NCBI RefSeq assembly: GCF_009296175.1
Contig: NZ_VOSK01000003.1
Span: 62,001-126,000, forward strand
Direction: 5' to 3'
Length of the DNA stretch: 64,000 nucleotides
Source of the DNA: Microvirga tunisiensis
GTDB taxonomy: Bacteria > Pseudomonadota > Alphaproteobacteria > Rhizobiales > Beijerinckiaceae
In this document: one piece after another, positions 32,922 to 43,213 of the stretch
Layout: each line of letters begins with the position of its first letter
Position numbering within the stretch: position 1 is the stretch's first letter
Translations under genes and position numbers: made by a program
The notes under the pieces: model-generated
Told to the model about the DNA's origin: nothing
What the model saw: only the letters and a program-made list of their open reading frames with translations
The model's database searches: none

Positions 32922-35900
32922 ATGAAGATCGAACGTCGTTACACCAGCCCAGGTAAGTCGCCCTATGAGGCCATTACCTTCCGCCTCACCAACAGCGAGA
33001 TCCGCAACCCGGATGGCTCGGTGGTCTTCAAGCTCGAGAACATCGTGGTGCCGGAGACCTGGAGCCAGGTGGCCTCCGACGTGCTGGCGCAGAAGTACTT
33101 CCGCAAAGCGGGCGTTCCCGCTCGCCTGAAGAAGGTCGAGGAAAACGACGTCCCGAGCTGGCTGTGGCGCTCCGTGCCCGACGAGGCAGCGCTTAGCCAG
33201 CTGCCCGAGGACCAGCGCTTCGGCTCCGAGATTTCCTCCAAGCAGGTCTTCGACCGCCTTGCCGGCTGCTGGACCTATTGGGGCTGGAAGGGCGGCTATT
33301 TCTCCTCTGAAGAGGACGCCCGGGCGTTCTATGACGAGCTGCGCTTCATGCTCGCCAACCAGATGGTGGCGCCCAATTCCCCGCAATGGTTCAACACGGG
33401 CCTGCACTGGGCCTACGGCATCGACGGTCCCGGCCAGGGCCACTTCTACGTGGATTACAAGACCGGCAAGCTGACCAAGTCGAAGTCGGCCTACGAGCAC
33501 CCGCAGCCGCATGCCTGCTTCATCCAGGGCGTCGAGGACGACCTGGTGAACCAGGGCGGGATCATGGACCTGTGGGTCCGCGAGGCGCGCCTGTTCAAGT
33601 ACGGCTCCGGCACCGGCACCAACTTCTCCAAGCTTCGTGGGTCTGGAGAGAAACTCTCCGGCGGCAGCCGCTCGTCCGGCCTGATGAGCTTCCTCAAGAT
33701 CGGCGACCGGGCCGCCGGCGCGATCAAGTCAGGCGGCACCACCCGGCGCGCGGCCAAGATGGTCGTGGTCGACGTCGATCACCCCGATATCGAGGAATAC
33801 ATCGACTGGAAGGTGAAGGAGGAGCAGAAGGTCGCGGCCCTCGTCACCGGCTCCAAGACCAATGCCAAGCATCTTAAGGCTATCCTCAAGGCGTGCATTA
33901 ATTGTGAGGCCGAGGGTGACGCCTGCTTCGATCCGGAGAAGAACCCGGTCCTAAAGCGGGAGATCAAGTTCGCACGACGGGCGATGATCCCCGACAACTA
34001 CATCAAGCGCGTCATCCAGTTCGCGCGCCAGGGCTACACTGAGATCGACTTTCCGATCTACGACACGGATTGGGACTCGGAAGCCTACCTCACCGTTGCG
34101 GGCCAGAACTCCAACAACTCTGTGTCTGTGACGGATAAGTTCCTTCGGGCAGTCGAAACCGACGCCGACTGGCACCTCACCGCCCGCAAGGACGGCAAGG
34201 TCGTGAAGACCCTGAAGGCGCGCGACCTTTGGGAGCAGATCGGCCACGCCGCCTGGGCGTCCGCCGATCCGGGCCTGCACTTCAACACCACCATGAACGA
34301 CTGGCATACCTGCCCAGAGGGCGGTCCGATCCGCGGATCCAATCCGTGCTCAGAATATATGTTCCTGGATGACACGGCGTGCAATCTCGCCTCGGCCAAC
34401 CTTCTGCAGTTCTTCGACCGGAAGAACCACAAGTTCGACGCCGGCTCGTTCGAGCATGCCTGCCGCCTCTGGACGGTGGTGCTCGAGATCTCCGTGATGA
34501 TGGCGCAGTTCCCGTCGAAGGAGATCGCGCAGCTTTCCTACGAGTACCGCACGCTCGGCCTCGGCTTCGCGAACATCGGCGGCCTGCTCATGACCATGGG
34601 CCTGCCTTACGATTCTGATGCGGCCCGTGCCCTCGGCGGTGCGCTCACCGCGATCATGACCGGCGTGTCCTATGCCACCTCGGCCGAGATGGCGAAAGAA
34701 CTCGGACCGTTCCCGAACTACAAGGCCAACGCCAAGCACATGCTGCGCGTGATCCACAATCACCGTCGTGCCGCCATTGGCGCTCTCGACGGTTACGACG
34801 GTCTCTCAGTGCCTCCGGTCCCTCTCGACCACGTCACCTGCCCGGACAAGGCGCTCATTGACCATGCCGTCAAGGCCTGGGATCAGGCTTATAAGCTCGG
34901 GAAGAAACACGGCTACCGCAACGCGCAGTCCACCGTGATCGCCCCCACCGGCACGATCGGCCTCGTGATGGATTGCGACACCACCGGCATCGAGCCCGAC
35001 TTCGCCCTCGTGAAGTTCAAGAAGCTCGCCGGCGGCGGCTACTTCAAGATCATCAACCGGGCGGTGCCCGATGCGCTGCGCGCGCTCGGCTACCGCGAGC
35101 ATGAGATCGCCGAGATCGAGGCCTATGCGGTCGGCCACGGCTCCATGAAGCAGGCGCCCGCCATCAACCCCGGCAGCCTGCGCTCCAAGGGCTTCACGGA
35201 CGAGAAGATCGACGCGGTGGAGAAGGGCCTGAAATCGGCCTTCGACATCAAGTTCGTCTTCAACCGCTGGACGCTCGGCGAGGACTTCCTCACCGGCACG
35301 CTCAAGGTGCCGGCGGACAGGCTCAACGATCCGTCCTTCGACCTGCTCTCTTTCCTCGGCTTCTCGAAGGCCGACATCGAGGCCGCGAACATCCACATCT
35401 GCGGAGCGATGACTCTCGAGGGAGCCCCCTTCCTGAAGACCGAGCATTACGCGGTGTTCGATTGCGCCAACCCGTGCGGCAAGATCGGCAAGCGCTATCT
35501 CTCGGTCGAGAGCCACATCCGCATGATGGCGGCATCGCAGCCCTTCATCTCGGGCGCGATCTCCAAGACCATCAACATGCCCAACGACGCCACCGTCGAG
35601 GATTGCAAGAACGCCTACATGCTGTCCTGGAAGCTGGCGCTCAAGGCGAACGCCCTCTACCGCGACGGCTCCAAGCTCTCGCAGCCGCTGAACTCCGCCC
35701 TCATCGCCGACGAGGAGGAGGATTCGGAGGACGCCGTGGAAGCGTTGGCCGCCATGCCGGCCGCCGCGAAGGCCGCGCACGTGTCGGAGAAGATCATCGA
35801 AAAGGTAATCGAGCGCGTAGTCGCCATCCGTGACCGTGAGCGGATGCCCGGGCGCCGCAAGGGCTACACCCAGAAGGCCGTCGTCGGCGGCCACAAGGTG

Positions 35901-36563
35901 TACCTGCGCACGGGCGAGTACGAGGACGGGCGCCTCGGCGAGATCTTCATCGACATGCACAAGGAAGGCGCCGCCTTCCGGGCCATGATGAACAACTTCG
36001 CTATCGCGATCTCGCTCGGCCTGCAATACGGCGTGCCGCTGGAGGAATATGTCGACGCGTTTACCTTCACGCGCTTCGAGCCCGCAGGCTTCGTCCAGGA
36101 CAATCCGTCGATCAAGAACGCCACGTCGATCCTCGACTACGTGTTCCGCGAGCTCGCCATCTCCTATCTCGGCCGCTACGACCTTGCTCACGTGGATCCG
36201 AACGAGATCGGCTTCGATCAGATCGGCAAGGGCCGAGGGGACGGACAGGCTCCAGACGCATTCAAGGTGGTCTCCCCAATCTCCCGCGGCTTTGTCCGCG
36301 GCCAGGAAACCCGCCTGGTTGCCTCCGCTCCTGTTGCGGCCTTCAACGGAAACGCAGCTCTTGCGCTCGATCCTGTCGAAGCTCTCGACTTCCAGCCGGC
36401 AGACGTGCGGCTAGCTCAGGAAGTTCGTTCGGAGGCATCTATTGCGATAAGCAAGGGATTCGCCGGCGAAGCGTGCAGTAGCTGCTTCAACTTCTCTCTC
36501 GTCAGAACCGGCAAATGTTTGACTTGCACCAACTGCGGGACAAGCGCCGGCGGATGCAGCTAG
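32922..36563 (+). CDS. nrdJ: B12-dependent (class II) ribonucleotide reductase
   Basis: 1,213 residues. It has [10 protein letters not shown] near 147, active-site loop [12 protein letters not shown] near 473, TIHE-equivalent regions including [13 protein letters not shown], and a C-terminal Cys cluster CSSCFNFSL...CLTCTNCG that serves as the redox tail. It reduces ribonucleotides using adenosylcobalamin, independent of oxygen, and in alphaproteobacteria it is usually the sole RNR. GGAGAGAG lies upstream. A short hairpin GATCGGC / GCCGATC (32887-32905) precedes it; no cobalamin riboswitch is seen. A strong terminator follows. Confidence 0.96.
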   Translation: MKIERRYTSPGKSPYEAITFRLTNSEIRNPDGSVVFKLENIVVPETWSQVASDVLAQKYFRKAGVPARLKKVEENDVPSWLWRSVPDEAALSQLPEDQRFGSEISSKQVFDRLAGCWTYWGWKGGYFSSEEDARAFYDELRFMLANQMVAPNSPQWFNTGLHWAYGIDGPGQGHFYVDYKTGKLTKSKSAYEHPQPHACFIQGVEDDLVNQGGIMDLWVREARLFKYGSGTGTNFSKLRGSGEKLSGGSRSSGLMSFLKIGDRAAGAIKSGGTTRRAAKMVVVDVDHPDIEEYIDWKVKEEQKVAALVTGSKTNAKHLKAILKACINCEAEGDACFDPEKNPVLKREIKFARRAMIPDNYIKRVIQFARQGYTEIDFPIYDTDWDSEAYLTVAGQNSNNSVSVTDKFLRAVETDADWHLTARKDGKVVKTLKARDLWEQIGHAAWASADPGLHFNTTMNDWHTCPEGGPIRGSNPCSEYMFLDDTACNLASANLLQFFDRKNHKFDAGSFEHACRLWTVVLEISVMMAQFPSKEIAQLSYEYRTLGLGFANIGGLLMTMGLPYDSDAARALGGALTAIMTGVSYATSAEMAKELGPFPNYKANAKHMLRVIHNHRRAAIGALDGYDGLSVPPVPLDHVTCPDKALIDHAVKAWDQAYKLGKKHGYRNAQSTVIAPTGTIGLVMDCDTTGIEPDFALVKFKKLAGGGYFKIINRAVPDALRALGYREHEIAEIEAYAVGHGSMKQAPAINPGSLRSKGFTDEKIDAVEKGLKSAFDIKFVFNRWTLGEDFLTGTLKVPADRLNDPSFDLLSFLGFSKADIEAANIHICGAMTLEGAPFLKTEHYAVFDCANPCGKIGKRYLSVESHIRMMAASQPFISGAISKTINMPNDATVEDCKNAYMLSWKLALKANALYRDGSKLSQPLNSALIADEEEDSEDAVEALAAMPAAAKAAHVSEKIIEKVIERVVAIRDRERMPGRRKGYTQKAVVGGHKVYLRTGEYEDGRLGEIFIDMHKEGAAFRAMMNNFAIAISLGLQYGVPLEEYVDAFTFTRFEPAGFVQDNPSIKNATSILDYVFRELAISYLGRYDLAHVDPNEIGFDQIGKGRGDGQAPDAFKVVSPISRGFVRGQETRLVASAPVAAFNGNAALALDPVEALDFQPADVRLAQEVRSEASIAISKGFAGEACSSCFNFSLVRTGKCLTCTNCGTSAGGCS

Positions 36564-36581
36564 CTGATCCTCTGACTAGTC

Positions 36582-36613
36582 AAAGTAGGCCGCCCAAACG
36601 GGCGGCCTACTTT
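36582..36613 (+). terminator. Rho-independent terminator after nrdJ
   Basis: Perfect 14-bp stem AAAGTAGGCCGCCC / GGGCGGCCTACTTT with a 4-base loop. Confidence 0.88.
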
Positions 36614-36724
36614 GTGAAGGTGCTAACAAACCCTCAATTTTCGTTCAGTGAAGGCCACTATTAAGGTTTGTCACTTTTTAAATCTGGAAGCTCAAGCCAG
36701 TAGGTTTTTTTAGGAACAATCCCA

Positions 36725-38059
36725 ATGAAGTCGTTAATCAATGTTGCAGTGGCATTGCTCATCCTCCCTACCGCAACTTGGAGCCAAACAACGCCAACCT
36801 CTCCGGGGGGCGCTACTCCAGGATCGGCCGGCGTGTCAGCCAGCGGGGTCAAATCCCAAGCTCCCAGGGGAGCCGCCACAAATGTTGCCCCGACGGCCTC
36901 GACGCCAACTAACAATCAGCCGACCGTAGCCGTTCGAGAAGACATCGAGCCGATCTTAAGGCGCCTGGGAGTTGCTTCGATTGACGCGAGGCCCGTCCTG
37001 TCTGGCGGCATGCTATGTGATCGAGATCTAGCTTGGAATACGAAGGGCTATGCCTCTAATCGTGAATGTCAGGCAGACTCGCAAAAGTATAGAGAGCGTG
37101 CACTCCTGCCAGAAATTGAGAAAGCAAAGGCAAGAGCAGAGAAGGTTGCCGCAGAACTGAGAGCCAAGAAAGATATCGAAACCCTGGACTTGGCCGGATT
37201 CGTCATGAAGGAAGAGGACATTACTGAGTTCGCTGGTCCGATACAGCCCTTCTCCTTTATCAGCAATCATCCTGTTCGCATGCGTTACAGCCAGATGCAC
37301 GATAACGTCGTGGGGCCTATCATGGCTCCCTTTGTTAAACAGGTTAAGCAGAGGATTAGCCAGGAGTACGATCATGCTCCTCTTTCTGACGATGGCCTGG
37401 GTGCCCCGTCAGCGTTGTGCGAGCCATTTCAGGTCAAAGCCTGCATGTCAGGGTTCGTTGAATGCAAGAAGCGTCCTTTGGACAATCTGACGATGAGCGT
37501 TCGCAAGGAACTCGCGGACCATTGCAGCTTCAAACAGAGGGACATCCCTACTCGCAGATGCGTGGCAGCGGCCCCCGTGTCCGATCCTGACGGCGTATTC
37601 AAGGGGCAGCGATTTGCCGTAGTCGGGAGCAATGACAAGCTCGTCAATGTCGATTTCCCCACGCTCGTTTGCAGCGCCGCGAAAGAGGGCGTTCAGGTCC
37701 GTCTCCGCTCGAAAGGGCTGTTCTTCAAATCACAACAGCTCGAGTTCGGTACCATCGGAGACGACGATGTCGCCGCGACGGCTAAACTAGCGGAGCAAAA
37801 GCAGGATGACGGATCCGAAGTACACGTCATTCAATCGATTGACGAGGTCAAGGGATTCAGCGATCCGAGCCAGCTAATCGGATGCCTCATGACCAGTGCA
37901 AATGGCACAGTTGAGTCCTCTGTGTTGGATATCGTCATCGGAACCGTAGCCTATACGCTCGGCGCCGAGGATTTCGGGTCTGACCGCATCGGTAGCGCTT
38001 TCGGAACGGCTGTTTCGGTCGACAAGTGCAGACAGAACATCGCCAAACTCCTGAACTGA
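36725..38059 (+). CDS. Secreted protein, hypothetical
   Basis: 444 residues. Signal peptide (MKSLINVAVALLILPTATWS), then a low-complexity Thr/Pro/Gly linker to about 70, a coiled coil at about 130-165 (EIEKAKARAEKVAAELRAKK), and a globular part with several Cys residues (CEPFQVKACMSGFVEC). AGGAAC precedes the ATG. Not recognised. Confidence 0.72.
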   Translation: MKSLINVAVALLILPTATWSQTTPTSPGGATPGSAGVSASGVKSQAPRGAATNVAPTASTPTNNQPTVAVREDIEPILRRLGVASIDARPVLSGGMLCDRDLAWNTKGYASNRECQADSQKYRERALLPEIEKAKARAEKVAAELRAKKDIETLDLAGFVMKEEDITEFAGPIQPFSFISNHPVRMRYSQMHDNVVGPIMAPFVKQVKQRISQEYDHAPLSDDGLGAPSALCEPFQVKACMSGFVECKKRPLDNLTMSVRKELADHCSFKQRDIPTRRCVAAAPVSDPDGVFKGQRFAVVGSNDKLVNVDFPTLVCSAAKEGVQVRLRSKGLFFKSQQLEFGTIGDDDVAATAKLAEQKQDDGSEVHVIQSIDEVKGFSDPSQLIGCLMTSANGTVESSVLDIVIGTVAYTLGAEDFGSDRIGSAFGTAVSVDKCRQNIAKLLN

Positions 38060-38112
38060 CCGCTGTCACCTTTAACCCTCCTACTTCCGACAGGTAGATC
38101 GGGCAGGACTAA

Positions 38113-38415
38113 ATGCGAGCAATAGCCATCCTCATCGGATTTCTGGCCGGGCCGGCACTCATCCTCGTTCTCGCCAAGCAAATAGGTGGAGAAAAGCTTG
38201 TTTACCGGGTCTGGCGTTGGGGTTTCCGATGGATCTTCGGATTAATCCTGGCTGCGCCTGCTCTTGCTCTGATCTATGTCGCGCTGTTTGAAGGCGTAGA
38301 AGGGGACGACGGGCCTGCATTCTTCGCTGGAATCGCTGGCGTAGTTGCCATCGCTGTGTCGGGTGCCATCACATTCGCGACCTATAAGGTGCTCACCCTT
38401 GAACGGGAGGCGTAA
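38113..38415 (+). CDS. Small membrane protein
   Basis: 100 residues with three hydrophobic segments (IAILIGFLAGPALILVL, FGLILAAPALALIYVALF, FFAGIAGVVAIAVSGAI). Function not recognised. It follows the secreted-protein gene on the same strand. Confidence 0.65.
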   Translation: MRAIAILIGFLAGPALILVLAKQIGGEKLVYRVWRWGFRWIFGLILAAPALALIYVALFEGVEGDDGPAFFAGIAGVVAIAVSGAITFATYKVLTLEREA

Positions 38416-38556
38416 CGTTCGATACCGTCGTTTAGGCAGTACGGCACCGACACGATAACCCTAATCTAAACAGTACAGGTGACGTATAGCTGCCATACTT
38501 GACGCAGAACCTGCGCTCTGCCCTAGTCCTACCATCGTTCACCAGAAGATTTGCCA

Positions 38557-38985
38557 ATGAGCCAGTCGTCAGAATGGACCCTCTTCATCGCCCGACCCGG
38601 TAATAACCGGCGGCACCTCCTTAGAGACCCTCAGGGGGAACCTCGGATTATCTTTGATGATGATGATGGTATGCGGATCAACGATCGTCTCGCCAGGTAC
38701 ATCCTTGATAACATGAATGCGGGATTGAGCCCGACGGATCCAAACCCGGATGAGGGCTGGTTCGTCGACGGCCCGGGCGAGGGCAATCCTGACCCGGCGG
38801 TCCTGATTTGTGACCCGGACTTCGAGACGCGGATCGAGATCATCGAGACGGGGAACCACGAGGAAGATAAAGCCCTGGGCCACAGGGTTGTCGCTCTGAT
38901 CAACACCTATTTCCTCAAGAACGAGAGTTCTTTGGGCCCGTCCTCTTCAAAGCCGGAAATGCGGGAAGCCGGACCGCGGCGCTAA
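38557..38985 (+). CDS. Hypothetical protein
   Basis: 142 residues from ATG 38557. Features RRHLLRDPQGEPRIIFDDDDG and PDPAVLICDPDFETRIEIIE; acidic and probably cytoplasmic. Not recognised. Confidence 0.62.
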   Translation: MSQSSEWTLFIARPGNNRRHLLRDPQGEPRIIFDDDDGMRINDRLARYILDNMNAGLSPTDPNPDEGWFVDGPGEGNPDPAVLICDPDFETRIEIIETGNHEEDKALGHRVVALINTYFLKNESSLGPSSSKPEMREAGPRR

Positions 38986-39071
38986 AGGATTCGGAATCTA
39001 GCCGCAGCTCGGAGCAATCACGACTGCCCTGGCTATCCAAACATCGTCGCCGAAATGCTATAAGCGGGTGG

Positions 39072-40202
39072 ATGCCGCTTCTCGCTTACACCCAGTCGGG
39101 ACAGCCCCTTGTTGCCCCATTTTTGTCAGATGACGAATGGGAACGGCTGAAGTCGTCTGCTGCCCGTGACGCCTGGATGCCTTACGGTAAGGGGAGGGCG
39201 ATCCCCAAGGAGTCCATACTCGGAACCCGCTTCTTTGCTCATCCGCCGGGGCACGCAGGTGAGGGCGCAAAGGAAACGGACATCCACCTTTACCTCAAGG
39301 CACAATGTCTGCTCGGCACCCGGGTCGCCGGCTGGGAGGCACTCCCGGAACAATCGGGCATCACACCGGAGGGGGAAGATTGGCGGGCCGATGTCCTTTG
39401 CCGACGACCCGGGATGGATTGGAGCGTCGCCTTCGAGGCGCAGGTCCAACTGCAGGCCGAGGAAACATATCGTCGGCGACAGGCCCGCTACGCCGCCTCC
39501 GGCATCCGCACCCTCTGGCTTGTCGGCCATGAGCACAGCCTTCTGAACCGGTACTGGCTTGAGCCTGATCAAGGACTCCCTGCCTTCAAGACCCACATCT
39601 GGAAAGACGAGCGCGGCCGCCCAGGCGCTCACGTCCTCCTTGACGGACAATCGTTACCTATCGCCGAGTTCGTCTCCGGAGCTCTCTCCAGGCAGCTCCA
39701 TTGGGTCGGGGACGGTCGCCATGGAGTCCTTCAGCTTGTCCTCAGGGAAGATCAATGCTGGCACAGGACCTGCCGGCGAAAGGTCCGTTTGACCATCAGG
39801 ATCCAGACCACTCGCGGAACGCCGATTGATCTCTCCGCGGCCTGTGATTTCGCCGGCTATCGCGAAGCCTATACCAAGGCCCAGGCTGCTCTTCCCGACC
39901 TTGCCGATCACCCTCAGCCCTTCCGGAAAGGTCTGATGTCGCGTTGCCCTTATTGCCGGCGAGATATTCGCTACCAAGCTCAGGAATGGGCCTCTCCGAC
40001 ACTCACCGTCGTTCCGATCGGCATCGCGATACCGAACCATGGAATTCATCTTGGGATCACCCCACATGCACAGTGGCACTGGGGTTCCCAGACGCACTGG
40101 GCGAACTGGGCTCCCTTTGGCGAGATTGGGCCTATCTCCGATCAGGAGATGAGTACCCGTACGGCTCTCCGAACTCACTCCAGAAGTCCCCGGACGCTCT
40201 AA
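39072..40202 (+). CDS. CoiA-family competence/nuclease-like protein
   Basis: 376 residues. The central HLYLKAQCLLGTRVAGWEALP...WRADVLCRR...VAFEAQVQLQAEETYRRRQARYAASGIRTLWLVG follows the CoiA pattern: a PD-(D/E)xK-like nuclease core with E-x-Q. The C-terminal region has a CPYC pair. CoiA is linked to natural transformation in Gram-positives; in plasmids it may act in DNA recombination. dinB starts 28 bp downstream. Confidence 0.72.
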   Translation: MPLLAYTQSGQPLVAPFLSDDEWERLKSSAARDAWMPYGKGRAIPKESILGTRFFAHPPGHAGEGAKETDIHLYLKAQCLLGTRVAGWEALPEQSGITPEGEDWRADVLCRRPGMDWSVAFEAQVQLQAEETYRRRQARYAASGIRTLWLVGHEHSLLNRYWLEPDQGLPAFKTHIWKDERGRPGAHVLLDGQSLPIAEFVSGALSRQLHWVGDGRHGVLQLVLREDQCWHRTCRRKVRLTIRIQTTRGTPIDLSAACDFAGYREAYTKAQAALPDLADHPQPFRKGLMSRCPYCRRDIRYQAQEWASPTLTVVPIGIAIPNHGIHLGITPHAQWHWGSQTHWANWAPFGEIGPISDQEMSTRTALRTHSRSPRTL

Positions 40203-40230
40203 TCGAAGGGTCTAAGGCACGAGCAAGATC

Positions 40231-41376
40231 ATGTTGGATACCGACCAACATCAATCCAGCGCCGGCACGACCGGAGCCCCTGCCGAGCAACCACGCCCGG
40301 CCGAGCGGCAGCGCCGTATCGTCCATGTGGATCTCGATGCTTTCTACGCATCCGTGGAGCAGCGGGATAATGCCGATCTGCGCGGCAAGCCTGTCGCGGT
40401 TGGGGGCTCCCGTGAACGGGGTGTCGTTGCAGCAGCAAGCTACGAGGCTCGACGCTTTGGCGTCCATTCCGCCATGCCCTCAATCACGGCACGCCGCAAA
40501 TGCCCTGAGCTCGTCTTCGTGAAGCCGCGGTTTGACGTGTACCGGGCGGTGTCGCAGCAAATCAGAGAGATCTTCTTCGAGTACACTCCACTGGTTGAAC
40601 CTCTCTCATTAGATGAGGCCTACCTGGATGTGACTGACAACCTGAAGGGGATTCCTTACGGCACCCAAGTTGCAAAGGAGATTAGAGCCAGGATCTGGGA
40701 GGAGACCCATCTCACAGCTTCGGCCGGGATCAGTTTTGGGAAGTTCCTCGCCAAAATGGCGTCTGATCAGAACAAGCCGAATGGTCAGTTCGTAATCACT
40801 CCCGAAACAGCTCCAGCCTTCCTCGAAGCTCTACCCATCGGGAAGTTTCATGGCATTGGTCCGGCCACTGCAAGGAAGATGACCGAGCTCGGGATCCTCA
40901 CAGGCCGTGACTTAAAGGCTCAATCCCTCGAGTTCCTACAGGACCGGTTTGGCAAAGCGGGCACACATTATTACTGGATCGTTCGAGCCGTTGATAATCG
41001 TCCGGTTCAGCCCGATCGCATCAGAAAATCCATCGGAGCTGAGAACACCTTTGATAGGGACTTGGCCGGTTTCGAGGAGATGAAAGCAGCCCTTCAGCCG
41101 ATTATCAGCAAGGTCTGGGCCTACTGCGTCAAGACAGGTGTACGTGGGCGCACGGTGACGCTCAAAGTGAAGTTTTCAGATTTCCAGCAGATCACCCGCA
41201 GCCGCACGCTCGCGGGAAATATCGAGAGTGAACCCGATCTCGACCATGCTGCCGTCAGTCTCCTCTCCATGCTGTTTCCGATGGACAAAACGGTTCGCCT
41301 CCTCGGCATTTCCCTTTCCACCCTGAACACGGATGATGATGATCCCGGAACTCCGCAACTTTCGCTGGAATTTTAA
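40231..41376 (+). CDS. dinB: Y-family DNA polymerase IV
   Basis: 381 residues. Catalytic motifs HVDLDAFYASVEQ (about 32-44) and SLDEAYLDVT (about 126), helix-hairpin-helix FHGIGPATARKM, little-finger region, and C-terminal QLSLEF resembling the beta-clamp binding motif. It performs translesion synthesis. The first 29 residues form a low-complexity extension. Confidence 0.94.
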   Translation: MLDTDQHQSSAGTTGAPAEQPRPAERQRRIVHVDLDAFYASVEQRDNADLRGKPVAVGGSRERGVVAAASYEARRFGVHSAMPSITARRKCPELVFVKPRFDVYRAVSQQIREIFFEYTPLVEPLSLDEAYLDVTDNLKGIPYGTQVAKEIRARIWEETHLTASAGISFGKFLAKMASDQNKPNGQFVITPETAPAFLEALPIGKFHGIGPATARKMTELGILTGRDLKAQSLEFLQDRFGKAGTHYYWIVRAVDNRPVQPDRIRKSIGAENTFDRDLAGFEEMKAALQPIISKVWAYCVKTGVRGRTVTLKVKFSDFQQITRSRTLAGNIESEPDLDHAAVSLLSMLFPMDKTVRLLGISLSTLNTDDDDPGTPQLSLEF

Positions 41377-41612
41377 ATCGCCGCTCAGTTTTCGATTCAG
41401 CACTCAATTCTATCCGATCGGGCACCATACGATTCCGTGATTGATCATTATCCTCCGCAATTACCGTTCCAGGGGGCGAGGTTTAAACAGAAACGTGACG
41501 CGGTTCCCGTGAGAACTTTAGCTTCGAATGCTTGGACGCCCGCTTGAATTCTACTTCTGATACGCTTGATAACCGAGGGCTCCGAGGTGAGATTTTCAAC
41601 CCGTCTTCGTAA
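41377..41612. other. AT-richer non-coding region after dinB
   Basis: No gene is seen between dinB and the CtrA box. The DNA is AT-richer than its surroundings. No repeats or clear hairpins beyond the element described at 41613-41770 are apparent. Confidence 0.5.
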
Positions 41613-41629
41613 TTAAGCCTCCGTTAACC
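41613..41629 (+). promoter_or_regulatory. CtrA-type box upstream of parA
   Basis: TTAA-GCCTCCG-TTAACC matches the CtrA consensus TTAA-N7-TTAAC exactly in spacing. It begins a conserved element that is repeated after parA. Confidence 0.6.
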
Positions 41630-41649
41630 ATACTAAAGCAACGATGCAT

Positions 41650-41755
41650 TGCCTGATCGATCTGGGACAACGGGCGGGTCTCTCCACGTAAACAAGCCGG
41701 GCGAGCATATGCACCTGGTTTGTTTCCGTAAGTGTTCCAGCTCAGTCACGATCAC
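41650..41755 (+). ncRNA. Conserved leader/structured RNA element A
   Basis: ATTGCCTGATCGATCTGGGA, then CAACG-GC-GGTCTC, then a stem AAACAAGCC / GGTTTGTTT, then CGTAAGTGTTCC. The same order appears in element B (42650-42745), with a different but still paired stem. It could be the 5' untranslated leader of parA or a separate small RNA. Confidence 0.45.
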
Positions 41756-41793
41756 ATAATCAAAATCGCTTTGCTCAGTATGGGGGTACTGTC

Positions 41794-42459
41794 ATGAATG
41801 TCCTGGTTTTTGCTTCCCGTAAGGGTGGTTCTGGAAAGAGCACCCTTGCCGCGCATTTGGGGAGTTATATGGCCGAGCATTCTCGGCCGACGCTCCTGAT
41901 TGACGCAGACCCACAGGGATCTCTGGCCCTTTGGCACCAGGTTCGGGGCGCACAGGACCTTCCGCTCCATGTTGGCACCAAGCATCTGGCAGCCACCTTG
42001 GCGAAGGCGCGGCGAGCTGGGGCTGAATGGGTGCTGATCGACACGCCGCCCAACGCCGAAGCCCCAGTGGCCGAGGCGATCTGGCACGCAGATCTGGTCG
42101 TGATCCCCATGCGTCCGGGGCTGTTCGATGTCGACGCCGTTCAGGCCACGATTCAAATGTGCCGTGACCTGAAGAAGCCTTATGCGGTGGTGATCAACGC
42201 CGCGCCCGCCAAGAGTGGCTCGGATGACCCGATTGTTGCGGATGCACGAAGCGCGATGCAGGCGCTCGACGTTCCGACATGGGCCGGTCAGATCACACAT
42301 AACCCCGAACTGTCCCTCTCCCTGGCTCATGGTGCCGGCGTTAACGAGTTAAACTCCAGGTCGTCCGGTTCAGAGGAGATCGGCAACCTTTGGCGAGCGC
42401 TCACAAGGAGCTTTGAGGCCATTGAAGCTATGATGGACAAACACGCTCAATCGGCCTGA
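41794..42459 (+). CDS. parA: ParA-family ATPase (orphan)
   Basis: 221 residues. Deviant Walker A RKGGSGKSTL at about 9-18, switch LLIDADPQGS near 35, and Walker B-like VLIDTPP. This is the ParA/Soj (VirC1-like) ATPase that positions plasmids or protein cargo. No parB or repB is next to it. GGGGG precedes the ATG. It lies between two related CtrA-box elements, suggesting cell-cycle control. Confidence 0.88.
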   Translation: MNVLVFASRKGGSGKSTLAAHLGSYMAEHSRPTLLIDADPQGSLALWHQVRGAQDLPLHVGTKHLAATLAKARRAGAEWVLIDTPPNAEAPVAEAIWHADLVVIPMRPGLFDVDAVQATIQMCRDLKKPYAVVINAAPAKSGSDDPIVADARSAMQALDVPTWAGQITHNPELSLSLAHGAGVNELNSRSSGSEEIGNLWRALTRSFEAIEAMMDKHAQSA

Positions 42460-42611
42460 CAGCGGCCCAAGCCAGCTATAATCGATGAGCGACGGAACCA
42501 TCACAGTTCGTCCACATGCATGCCCACAGCCGTCCAGAGATCACAGAATCTGTGTCACGCAAACCGATGGCAAGGCTTCGATGTGAGGCCATTGCCAAAC
42601 CACAGTCCTGA

Positions 42612-42628
42612 TTAAGACCTTGTTAACC
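42612..42628 (+). promoter_or_regulatory. CtrA-type box downstream of parA
   Basis: TTAA-GACCTTG-TTAACC, again a CtrA consensus with exact 7-bp spacing, at the same relative place as the box before parA. Confidence 0.6.
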
Positions 42629-42649
42629 ATACTCGGGCAAATTCAGATT

Positions 42650-42745
42650 GCCTGATCGATCTGGGACAACGAGCAGGTCTCCCTACTAATGCGAACGGGG
42701 CGCAGGCATGCGCCTCGCTTGTTTTCGGTAGGTGTTCCTGTGCAG
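42650..42745 (+). ncRNA. Conserved leader/structured RNA element B
   Basis: Second copy: GATTGCCTGATCGATCTGGG, ACAACG-GC-GGTCTC, a hairpin GGCGCA-ggca-TGCGCC in place of the A stem, then TTGTTTTCGGTAGGTGTTCC. The sequence of the stem changes while pairing is kept, as expected for a structured RNA. Remaining DNA to 42835 shows nothing else. Confidence 0.45.
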
Positions 42746-42835
42746 TAACGGTCCCCTAACCACAATCACAAACGAAATTGATCCAACCCGAAGGCGGCGG
42801 CGTTCACCGTGTGCTTGAGCGGGGAGTATTGCCCA

Positions 42836-42904
42836 TGACCATTCTCGATCCGATCACTGGAAACCGCGTTACGATCAACACATCGAGCCGGCCCGGCCGC
42901 TGAA
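42836..42904 (+). CDS. Possible 22-residue peptide
   Basis: ATG at 42836 preceded by GGGGAG; reads MTILDPITGNRVTINTSSR and stops. It is downstream of the CtrA-box element B, which could be its leader. Too short to be sure. Confidence 0.35.
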
Positions 42905-42990
42905 GTGTTGCCCGACTGCCTTGCGTACCACGGGAACAAAACCTTAGCCGTTGTGTTGTGGAGCGGGAGCAGCAGGAAACGGTTTCAACG

Positions 42991-43116
42991 ATGGCGTTCA
43001 TTGGCAAGATAACTCTCATCAAAGAGGCTCAAGCCGCTCGCGTGAGAGCGCATATCCGCTCCATGCTGTCACGGCGCGAAGCTCGCCTCTTGGGGCTACT
43101 CCAGAAAGCCGCATAA
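42991..43116 (+). CDS. Possible 41-residue basic peptide
   Basis: ATG at 42991 with AGGAAA upstream, reading MAFIGKITLIKEAQAARVRA followed by a basic helix HIRSMLSRREARLL. Amphipathic, protein-like. Not recognised and may be chance. Confidence 0.35.
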   Translation: MAFIGKITLIKEAQAARVRAHIRSMLSRREARLLGLLQKAA

Positions 43117-43131
43117 CTCACGCCGGGGGAT

Positions 43132-43151
43132 TGAAAGACGCTTTACGGAAC
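43132..43151. repeat. Intergenic TTCCG/CGGAA element, copy 1 (half)
   Basis: Keeps the right arm CTTTACGGAACCTGAGG; the left arm is degenerate. See the better copies at 44473 and 45927. Confidence 0.4.
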
Positions 43152-43213
43152 CTGAGGGGTTGCATCCTAGGATAGGCCTAGACGGTCGTCGGCGGGAAGG
43201 CTACCGTCGACAG

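Noticed and set aside
34806-36191. A 461-codon minus-strand frame within nrdJ
   Set aside because: Antisense shadow of a certain gene.
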